5,886 nucleotides of DNA. It comes from Pseudomonadota bacterium (GTDB taxonomy: Bacteria > Pseudomonadota > Alphaproteobacteria > Acetobacterales > Acetobacteraceae). Shown piece after piece: positions 1 through 5,512 of the stretch. The stretch spans positions 1-5,886 of the forward strand of contig JAJYFW010000140.1 of assembly GCA_021785335.1 (NCBI GenBank), in the 5' to 3' direction. Position 1 is the stretch's first letter, and each line of letters opens with the position of its first letter. The notes beneath the pieces are model-generated. The model was not told where the DNA came from, ran no database searches, and saw only the letters and a list, made by a program, of their open reading frames with translations. Position numbers and translations under genes: made by a program.

Positions 1-59
1 TGCTGCAGCCGGACGAACGCGTCGAGGCCTCGTTCCGCCTCGCGGTGACCCCGGCATGA
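1..59 (+). CDS. C-terminal tail of an upstream gene, possibly an aldose 1-epimerase-like mutarotase
   Basis: One plus-strand frame is open from the window edge and stops at TGA 57-59. It encodes a tail reading LQPDERVEASFRLAVTPA. The stop overlaps the ATG of the next gene in an ATGA arrangement, as in a tightly coupled operon, which supports this frame being real. The pattern of a turn with acidic and proline residues followed by an alternating hydrophobic beta strand resembles the C-terminus of aldose 1-epimerase (galactose mutarotase) family proteins. Such a protein would fit here as a sulfoquinovose mutarotase, the role of YihR in Escherichia coli. Only 18 residues are visible, so the family call is a guess; another sugar-catabolic gene is equally possible. 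Confidence 0.4.
   Translation, partial: LQPDERVEASFRLAVTPA
44..48 (+). promoter_or_regulatory. Ribosome binding site for the SDR dehydrogenase gene
   Basis: GGTGA lies 7 bases before the ATG at 56 and can pair with the 3' end of 16S rRNA. It sits inside the end of the upstream gene, so translation of the two genes is probably coupled. It supports the start at 56. Confidence 0.5.
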
Positions 60-787
60 GCGCGATCTACCCTTCGCTCGCGGGCAAGCGGGTGCTCATC
101 ACCGGCGGCGCGTCGGGCATCGGCGCCGACCTGGTGCGCGCCTTCGTCGGCCAGAAGTCCCACGTCACCTTCCTCGACATCGACGACGCGGAGGCCGCGA
201 AAGCCCCCGCGGAGGCGATCTACCGCCACGTCGACCTCACCGACATCGCGGCCCTGCGCACCGCCATCGACGAGCTCGGCCCGTTCGGCGTGCTGGTCAA
301 CAACGCCGCCCGCGACGACCGCCACGACATGGCGAGCGTCGAGCCGGACTACTGGCACAAGGCGCTCGCGGTAAACCTGGACCATCAGTTCTTCGCCACC
401 CAGCGTGTCGCCCCCGCGATGGCCGCGAACGGCGGCGGCGTCGTCATCTTCACCAGCTCCGTCTCCTGGAAGCGCGCGCGACCCGGAATGGTCGCCTACA
501 CCACGTCCAAGGCCGCCATCGCTGGTCTCACCCGCACCATGGCGCGAGAACTCGGCCCGCAGGGCATCCGCGTCAACTGCATCGTTCCGGGTCCGATCCG
601 CACCGAGCGCCAGGCGAAACTATGGCGCTCACCGGAGGCAGACGCGGAATTTCTCCGCCTTCAGGCGCTGAAATTCCACCTCGACGGCACCCATGTCGCG
701 CGCGCGGCACTGTTCCTCGCCTCCGACGAATCGTCAGGCATGACCGGCACCGAGATCATCGTCGACGGCGGGGTCACACTCAATTGA
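56..787 (+). CDS. SDR-family NAD-dependent sugar 1-dehydrogenase, probable sulfoquinovose dehydrogenase
   Basis: This 243-residue protein has the length and motifs of a classical short-chain dehydrogenase/reductase. The cofactor-binding TGGASGIG is at residues 16-23. Asp41 at the end of the second beta strand favours NAD over NADP. NNAA is at 82-85, and the catalytic set is Asn107, Ser135, Tyr148 and Lys152 (YTTSK). PGPIRT follows at 178-183, and the usual C-terminal DGG is at 237-239. The N-terminus (AIYPSLAGKRVLITGG) and the DDRH after NNAA closely resemble, from memory, Caulobacter crescentus XylB, an NAD-dependent D-xylose 1-dehydrogenase. The expected reaction is oxidation of an aldopyranose at C1 to a lactone in the cytoplasm. 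Because the next gene encodes a sulfoquinovosidase, the likely substrate is sulfoquinovose, giving sulfogluconolactone, the first step of the sulfo-Entner-Doudoroff pathway. The substrate is inferred from context; xylose, glucose or another sugar remains possible. Family assignment is near certain. Confidence 0.93.
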   Translation: MSAIYPSLAGKRVLITGGASGIGADLVRAFVGQKSHVTFLDIDDAEAAKAPAEAIYRHVDLTDIAALRTAIDELGPFGVLVNNAARDDRHDMASVEPDYWHKALAVNLDHQFFATQRVAPAMAANGGGVVIFTSSVSWKRARPGMVAYTTSKAAIAGLTRTMARELGPQGIRVNCIVPGPIRTERQAKLWRSPEADAEFLRLQALKFHLDGTHVARAALFLASDESSGMTGTEIIVDGGVTLN

Positions 788-2793
788 CCACCGCGCTCGC
801 CCTCGCGCTGCGCGGGCGGACGGTGCTGCTGCACAGCGGGGATCGCCCTGCCTTCGCCGTCGGCCACGGCACGCCGCGGATCGACATGAACCGCGGCAAT
901 TTCCGCATCGCGGACCAGCTCGGGGCCCGCACGCCGCTCCCCCACCTCACCGTCGCCGGCGAAGAACTTCGTTTCGCCGCCGCACCGGGCGGCCCACCCG
1001 CCCTGGTCTGGCGCCTCGAACAAGGCCCCGATTCCATCCGCCTCGCGCTGCGCCACGCCGCGCCCGGCATCAACCGCGTCTGGCTCACGCTGCCGGCCGA
1101 GCCGGGCGAACGCATCCGCGGCGGCGGCGAGCAGTTTTCCTACCTCGACCTGCGCGGCCGCCGCTTCCCGCTCTGGACCTCCGAGCCCGGCGTCGGCCGC
1201 GACAAATCCACCGCCGTCACGCAGCAGGCCGACCGCGAGGCCAACGCCGGTGGCGACTACTGGACCACCACCTACCCCCAGCCCACCCTGCTCTCGGACC
1301 GCCTCCACGCCGTCCACATCGAAACCACCGCCTACGCCGCGTTCGACTTCACCGCCGGGGATCATCACGAGATCGAAATATGGGAGCCGCCGGCTTCCAT
1401 CCACCTCCTCGCCGCCGGATCCCACGCTTCCCTCATCCGCCGCCTCTCGGACCTGTTCGGCCGCGCGCCCACGCTCCCCGAATGGGCCATGCGCGGCGCC
1501 ATCGTCGGCCTCAAGGACGGCGAGAACAGCTTCGCCCGCCTCGAACGCATCCTGGATGCCGGCGCCGCCGTCACCGGCCTCTGGTGCGAGGACTGGGCCG
1601 GCGTGCGCGAAACGAGTTTCGGCACCCGCCTGTTCTGGGACTGGCGCTGGTCGGAGCGCCGCTACCCGCGCCTGCCGGACCGTATCGCGGCACTCGCTGA
1701 GCGCGACATCCGCTTCCTCGCCTACGCCAATCCCTACCTCGCGACGGACGGCGCGCTCTACCCCGAGGCGCTCGCCCGCAACCTCTTCGCCCGCGACGCG
1801 CACGGCGGCGCCTACAACGTCGACTTCGGCGAGTTCACCGCTGGCGTGGTCGACTTCACCAATCCGGACGCCGGCGCCTGGTTCGCCGAGCGCATCCTCA
1901 TGCGCGAGATGCTGGACCTCGGCATCGCCGGCTGGATGGCCGATTTCGGCGAATACCTCCCCACCGACACGCGCCTCGCCAACGCCGACCCGCTGCTCGC
2001 GCACAACGCCTGGCCCACGCTCTGGGCCGCGGTCAACGCAGGCGCGCTCGCGCAACACCCGCGCGGCCGCGACGCCGTGTTCTTCATGCGCGCCGGCTAC
2101 ACCGGCATCCAGCGCCATTGCCCGCTCCTCTGGAGCGGCGACCAGTGCGTCGACTTCTCCCGCCACGACGGGCTGCGCACCACCATCACCGCGGCGCTCT
2201 CCGCGGGTCTGGTCGGCAACCGCTTCCACCACAGCGACATCGGCGGCTACACCAGCCTCTACGGCCTCGTCCGCACCCCGGAACTGTTACGCCGCTGGAC
2301 CGAAATGGCCGCCTTCACGCCGGTCATGCGCACCCACGAGGGCAACCGCCCGCGCCAGAACCTGCAAATAGACGCGGACCCCACGGTGCTGGCGGAGTTC
2401 GCCCGCTTCACCCGCATCCACGCCGCCCTCGCCCCGTATCTGCGCGAGGTCGCGGCCCAGGCGGAAATCGGCCTGCCCGCCCAGCGCCCGCTCTTCCTGC
2501 ACTTCCCGGACGACCCGCAGGCCGCCGCCATCGAGGACCAGTACCTCCTCGGCCCCGACGTCCTCGTCGCGCCCGTCCACGCCGCCGGCCGCGACCGCTG
2601 GGAAATCTACCTCCCGGCCGGCGCGGACTGGCAGCATTTCTGGTCCGGGACCGGCCACAGGGGCGGGCAGCGCGTGGTCATCGACGCCCCGCTCGGCAAG
2701 CCCCCCGTCTTCACCCGGCTGGGGAGTCCGCACGCGGCGCTGTTCGCGCGGGCTGCGGCATCGGCACCGTCCGCCCGATCCGGAGCAGGCTGA
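784..2793 (+). CDS. Sulfoquinovosidase (glycoside hydrolase family 31, YihQ-like)
   Basis: The 669-residue enzyme is predicted to hydrolyse alpha-sulfoquinovosides, such as sulfoquinovosyl glycerol from plant sulfolipid, releasing sulfoquinovose. Similarity to E. coli YihQ, recalled from memory, runs the full length: IDMNRGNF at 33-40, GEQFSYLDLRG at 115-125, PLWTSEPGVGR at 129-139, GWMADFGEYLPTDT at 383-396, HHSDIGGYT at 482-490, MRTHEGNRP at 515-523 and LGKPPVF at 637-643. Asp387 matches the YihQ nucleophile (Asp405), and Asp453 in SGDQ matches the acid/base (Asp472). Sulfonate-site positions read Lys244, Glu269, Arg282, Trp285 and Tyr489, the KERWY variant known from Agrobacterium sulfoquinovosidase. 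Ordinary GH31 alpha-glucosidases lack this set. The start is taken as TTG at 784, overlapping the dehydrogenase stop. It places the active-site residues within one or two positions of the Agrobacterium numbering, and the ATG at 622 would lie deep inside the previous gene. A weak GGGG (770-773) may serve as ribosome binding site. There is no signal peptide, so the enzyme is probably cytoplasmic. The last 83 bases overlap the convergent transporter gene. Confidence 0.93.
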   Translation: MTTALALALRGRTVLLHSGDRPAFAVGHGTPRIDMNRGNFRIADQLGARTPLPHLTVAGEELRFAAAPGGPPALVWRLEQGPDSIRLALRHAAPGINRVWLTLPAEPGERIRGGGEQFSYLDLRGRRFPLWTSEPGVGRDKSTAVTQQADREANAGGDYWTTTYPQPTLLSDRLHAVHIETTAYAAFDFTAGDHHEIEIWEPPASIHLLAAGSHASLIRRLSDLFGRAPTLPEWAMRGAIVGLKDGENSFARLERILDAGAAVTGLWCEDWAGVRETSFGTRLFWDWRWSERRYPRLPDRIAALAERDIRFLAYANPYLATDGALYPEALARNLFARDAHGGAYNVDFGEFTAGVVDFTNPDAGAWFAERILMREMLDLGIAGWMADFGEYLPTDTRLANADPLLAHNAWPTLWAAVNAGALAQHPRGRDAVFFMRAGYTGIQRHCPLLWSGDQCVDFSRHDGLRTTITAALSAGLVGNRFHHSDIGGYTSLYGLVRTPELLRRWTEMAAFTPVMRTHEGNRPRQNLQIDADPTVLAEFARFTRIHAALAPYLREVAAQAEIGLPAQRPLFLHFPDDPQAAAIEDQYLLGPDVLVAPVHAAGRDRWEIYLPAGADWQHFWSGTGHRGGQRVVIDAPLGKPPVFTRLGSPHAALFARAAASAPSARSGAG

Positions 2794-4132
2794 ACACGGC
2801 GGCCAGCACCGCGAACACCGCCGCAAGCTCCAGCGCCATCCTGCTGCCCTCCACCACCCCGGCGCCCTCGGTGAGGCGGAACACCACGGCCGCCAGCGCC
2901 GCCCCCATCGTCTGCCCGGTCAGCCGCGCCGTCGCCAGCATGCCGCTGCCCGCCCCGGTCCGCCCCGGTGGCGCGCTTGCCAGCAGCAGCCGCCCGTTCG
3001 GCGACTGGAAAAAGCCGAACCCCGCCCCCATCAGCACCATGCAGAACCCGATCCCGAGCGGCGCCGCCACGCCGTGCGAACCCGCCTGCGGCATGAACCG
3101 CACCAGCACCAGCCCCAACGCCATCACCAGCATCCCCGCGCCACCGAGCCCGCCCGGCGCGATCCGGTCCGACAGCCGCCCGGAGATCGGCGCCACCACG
3201 GCATTGGCCAGCGGCCAGGGCGTGAGCAGCAGCCCCGTCGCCACCTGCGACGCCCCCTGCGCCTCGAACAGGAACGGCAGCGCCACATAGGCCAGCGTCT
3301 GCGCCGCGAAGGAACAGATCGCGGTGAACACGGAAAGCGCGAACACCGGCCGCGCCAGCAGGTCCACCGGCAGCAGCGGGGGCGACAGCCGCACCTGCCG
3401 GCGCATGAACACGAACCCCACCGCCAGCAGCACCGCGGCGCCGCCAACGATCAGGTCCGCCGGCGTGCGCGAGCCCAATTGGTCGAGCACGAAGATGAAC
3501 AGCAGCATCGTCGCCGCGTTCAACACCACGCTCGGCATATCGAGCGTCTGGTTCGCCAGCGGCGTGCGCGGCAACGCGCGCACCATCGACAGCGCCACGA
3601 TCCCGAGCGGCACGTTCACGGCGAACAGCATCGGCCAGGGCGCCACCGCCAGGATCGCGGACGCCACGGAGGGCCCCGCCGCGGCCGAGACCGAGACCAC
3701 CATCGCGTTGAACCCGACCGCCCGCCCGAGATGGCGCGTCGGGAACACGAATCGCAGCAGGGCGGTGTTGATGCTCGTCATGCCCGCGCAGCCCAGCCCC
3801 TGGATCGCGCGCGCCGTGATCAGGAACCCGAACGAAGGCGACAGCGCGCAGGCGCCGGAGGCGGCGGTGAACACCACCAGCCCCGCCACGAACACGCGCC
3901 GGAACCCGATGATGTCGCCCAGCGCCGCGCAGGGCAGCAGCCCCACCACCACGGCAAGCTGGAACGCGTTGACCACCCACACGGAGGCCGCCGGCGACAC
4001 AGCGAGACCCCTGGCCATCGCCGGCAGCGCCACGTTGGCGATGCTGCCGTCCAGCACCGCCATCGCCACCCCGATGCCGATCGCCGCCATAGCGCGTTCC
4101 CGCGCGCCCGCGGGCAGTCCGTCGTTCTCCAT
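2711..4132 (-). CDS. MFS transporter, DHA2 (EmrB/QacA-like, 14-helix) family
   Basis: This 473-residue, strongly hydrophobic protein is an inner-membrane, proton-driven exporter by family. Visible family motifs are LDGSIANVALP at 27-37 (the DHA motif of helix 1), a motif A-like GDIIGFRRVF at 72-81, RAIQGLGCAG at 108-117, a motif C-like AGPSVAS at 152-158, and PWPMLFAVNVPLG at 165-177, typical of DHA2 members. A late GSGMLATARLTGQTMGAAL stretch spans 395-413. Its length and hydrophobic segments are consistent with 14 helices; the last ends near residue 452. I chose ATG at 4132 because the DHA motif follows at the usual distance. The ATG at 4282 would add 50 Arg-rich residues and overlap the divergent neighbour. 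Upstream GGGA (4146-4143) is only a weak ribosome binding site. The gene is divergent from the glycosyltransferase and converges with the sulfoquinovosidase, sharing 83 bases. The substrate cannot be read from the sequence; drug or metabolite efflux is likely, and export of an organosulfonate is speculative. Confidence 0.9.
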   Translation of the reverse strand: MENDGLPAGARERAMAAIGIGVAMAVLDGSIANVALPAMARGLAVSPAASVWVVNAFQLAVVVGLLPCAALGDIIGFRRVFVAGLVVFTAASGACALSPSFGFLITARAIQGLGCAGMTSINTALLRFVFPTRHLGRAVGFNAMVVSVSAAAGPSVASAILAVAPWPMLFAVNVPLGIVALSMVRALPRTPLANQTLDMPSVVLNAATMLLFIFVLDQLGSRTPADLIVGGAAVLLAVGFVFMRRQVRLSPPLLPVDLLARPVFALSVFTAICSFAAQTLAYVALPFLFEAQGASQVATGLLLTPWPLANAVVAPISGRLSDRIAPGGLGGAGMLVMALGLVLVRFMPQAGSHGVAAPLGIGFCMVLMGAGFGFFQSPNGRLLLASAPPGRTGAGSGMLATARLTGQTMGAALAAVVFRLTEGAGVVEGSRMALELAAVFAVLAAVFSLLRIGRTVPMPQPARTAPRADSPAG

Positions 4133-4156
4133 TCGCACAGCATCCCGTGCCCCGGC

Positions 4157-4184
4157 GCGTGCGGCAACACCCCTTGCCGCACGC
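4157..4184. repeat. 11-bp perfect inverted repeat in the divergent promoter region (possible operator)
   Basis: Arms GCGTGCGGCAA (4157-4167) and TTGCCGCACGC (4174-4184) are exact reverse complements separated by six bases. The 28-base span and the position between two divergent starts are typical of an operator for a dimeric regulator such as TetR or MarR, which often control MFS efflux pumps. No regulator gene is in the window. The alternative is a hairpin in an untranslated leader. The symmetry is seen directly; the function is inferred. Confidence 0.45.
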
Positions 4185-4203
4185 CAGTCCTGCCGGCATC
4201 GTC

Positions 4204-4207
4204 GGAG
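4204..4207 (+). promoter_or_regulatory. Ribosome binding site for the family 9 glycosyltransferase gene
   Basis: GGAG ends 7 bases before the ATG at 4215, a near-ideal distance. It is the main reason for choosing that start, which gives the protein an unusually long N-terminal extension. Confidence 0.6.
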
Positions 4208-4214
4208 CCGGAAC

Positions 4215-5429
4215 ATGTTGCACGGCGGTCCGACGACAACGGGAGCGAAGACGGCACCCTCCCGCGAGGGCCTTCCGCGCACGCCCGGCGTGCCGGGCCG
4301 CCTGGGCTATCTCGTCGGCAACCCGGCGCTGGTGGCGGCCCTCTGGCTGCTCGACCATCTGCCCTGGCCGCCGCGCGACCAGATGCTCCCGCCCGCGGCG
4401 CCGCCACGCCGCCTTCTCGTCGCGATGATAGGCAATCTCGGCGATGCGGTGATCGCCTCCGCGACCCTGGAACGCATCGCCGCCGCCACGCCTCCGACCG
4501 AGCTCGGCCTCCTCGTCTCCCCCGCTGGTGCCGCGCTGTTCCGCAACGACCCGCGGGTGCGCCACCTGCACGTGATCGACCATTACTGGCTGAGCCGCGC
4601 TCCCGTTTCGCGCCGGGAAAAGCTGCGCCGTCACGCCATCACGCGTCGCGCGGTGATCCGCGAGCTGCGCACGGTGGGCTACGACGCCGCCGTCGATCTC
4701 TACCACCCGTTTCCCTCGATCGCACCGGTCCTGCGCGCCGCCGGCATCCCGCGCCGCGTCGGCTATGCGTCGAACGGCTGCCGCCGCTTCCTCACCCACG
4801 CCGAACCCTGGCTGCCCGCCGACCGCCACGTCGCCGACTACCAGGCGGCGCTGCTGCACTTCCTCGGCATCGCGGCTCCCGACACGCTGCCCCGCCCGGC
4901 GCTGCCCGCGCTGCGCGCGCGCTCGCCTGAGCCCCTGCCGGCGCGCTACGCCGTGCTGCACACGGGCGCCGGCGCTCCTACCCGCGAATGGCCGGAGGAA
5001 CGCTGGCTGGAGGTCGCCCGCTCCCTCGCCGCGCGCGGCCTTCCCGTTCTCCTCACCGGTCGCGGCGCGCGCGAGGCGGCGCGTTGCGCCCGCATCGCGA
5101 GCGCCGTCCCCGCCGCGAACCTCGCGGACCGGCTCGACCCCGCGGAGCTGCGCACCGTCCTCGCCGGCGCCGCGCTGCTCGTCTGCCTCGACTCCTTTGC
5201 CGCCCACCTGGGATCGCTCGACGCGGTGCCCTCGGTCGTGCTCACCACCGGGGTTGCCAACCCCGCGCACTGGCGCCCGCTCAACGACAAGGCTGTCGTG
5301 CTCTACAGCCGCACGCCCTGCCTGCCCTGCTACGACTGGCGCGGCTGCCCCGCCATGGCCTGCATCCGCGAGGTCACCGCCACCGAGGTTCTCGCCGCCG
5401 CCGACCGCCTCCTCGCGCCCACGAGCTGA
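4215..5429 (+). CDS. Glycosyltransferase family 9 (ADP-heptose:LPS heptosyltransferase-like)
   Basis: This 404-residue protein has the two Rossmann-like halves of GT9 (GT-B fold) enzymes. The N-terminal half begins with RRLLVAMIGNLGDAVIASA at 65-83, containing the family's GD motif. The nucleotide-sugar half carries HTGAGAPTREWPEERW at 249-264, matching the family's segment that ends in a Trp-Pro and then Arg-Trp or Arg-Tyr. LDSFAAHLGSL at 325-335 corresponds to the conserved Asp-Ser...His-Leu loop. Near the end are four cysteines (369, 372, 378, 383) in the C-x2-C-x5-C-x4-C pattern often seen in GT9 proteins. By family it transfers heptose or a related sugar to lipopolysaccharide core or another surface glycan at the cytoplasmic face of the inner membrane. 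Donor and acceptor cannot be told. An extension of about 64 residues precedes the first Rossmann strand and includes a hydrophobic stretch at about 31-50. The gene seems to be transcribed alone or with the downstream peptidase. Confidence 0.88.
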   Translation: MLHGGPTTTGAKTAPSREGLPRTPGVPGRLGYLVGNPALVAALWLLDHLPWPPRDQMLPPAAPPRRLLVAMIGNLGDAVIASATLERIAAATPPTELGLLVSPAGAALFRNDPRVRHLHVIDHYWLSRAPVSRREKLRRHAITRRAVIRELRTVGYDAAVDLYHPFPSIAPVLRAAGIPRRVGYASNGCRRFLTHAEPWLPADRHVADYQAALLHFLGIAAPDTLPRPALPALRARSPEPLPARYAVLHTGAGAPTREWPEERWLEVARSLAARGLPVLLTGRGAREAARCARIASAVPAANLADRLDPAELRTVLAGAALLVCLDSFAAHLGSLDAVPSVVLTTGVANPAHWRPLNDKAVVLYSRTPCLPCYDWRGCPAMACIREVTATEVLAAADRLLAPTS

Positions 5430-5472
5430 CGCAACGGCCCGGCCCTTGCCCCGCGCCCGCCGCGCCGCCATC

Positions 5473-5501
5473 GTCGCGCGGCAACAGGCGCGCCGCGCGA
5501 C
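5473..5501. repeat. 10-bp perfect inverted repeat between the glycosyltransferase and peptidase genes
   Basis: Arms GTCGCGCGGC (5473-5482) and GCCGCGCGAC (5492-5501) are exact reverse complements with a nine-base loop. All but four of the twenty arm bases are G or C, so as RNA it would be a stable hairpin. No T-run follows, so it is not a standard intrinsic terminator. Its 3' arm touches the AGGAG of the next gene, so it could shape access to that ribosome binding site. In such GC-rich DNA chance is also possible. Confidence 0.4.
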
Positions 5502-5506
5502 AGGAG
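5502..5506 (+). promoter_or_regulatory. Ribosome binding site for the M20 peptidase gene
   Basis: AGGAG lies six bases before the ATG at 5513, the strongest Shine-Dalgarno match in the window. It fixes the start of this gene. Confidence 0.7.
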
Positions 5507-5512
5507 CAGGGC

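Larger units (their letters stand above)
4133..4214. promoter_or_regulatory. Divergent intergenic promoter region
   Basis: These 82 bases separate the divergent starts of the MFS transporter (4132, minus) and the glycosyltransferase (4215, plus), so any dedicated promoter for each must lie here or inside the opposite gene. No convincing sigma-70 -35/-10 pair is visible on either strand. The main landmark is the inverted repeat at 4157-4184, listed separately. Confidence 0.5.

Noticed and set aside
622..783. Upstream extension of the sulfoquinovosidase to ATG 622
   Set aside because: It would lie inside the conserved C-terminal part of the dehydrogenase and add 54 Arg-rich residues with no similarity to the family. 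The TTG at 784 fits homologue numbering.
661..2232. Minus-strand open frame of 523 codons opposite the dehydrogenase and sulfoquinovosidase
   Set aside because: It is a shadow frame rich in Gly, Ala, Val, Arg and Glu with no recognisable domain; the plus strand carries two enzymes with complete active sites.
4174..4202. TTGCCG with 17-base spacing to CATCGT as a sigma-70 promoter for the glycosyltransferase
   Set aside because: The -10 match is only three of six, and the implied transcript start would fall after the ribosome binding site at 4204-4207.
4133..4282. Extension of the MFS transporter start to ATG 4282 on the minus strand
   Set aside because: The extra 50 residues are Arg-rich and precede the usual N-terminus, and the extension would overlap the start and ribosome binding site of the divergent glycosyltransferase.
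3074..4930. Plus-strand open frame of 618 codons opposite the transporter
   Set aside because: The product is almost all Arg, His, Gln and Pro, typical of an out-of-frame reading. The minus strand encodes a motif-bearing membrane transporter, and the right part is covered by the glycosyltransferase in another frame.
5430..5472. Possible intrinsic terminator directly after the glycosyltransferase stop
   Set aside because: The stretch is C/G-rich without a clear stem followed by a T-run; the only strong hairpin lies further on at 5473-5501 and also lacks a T-run.
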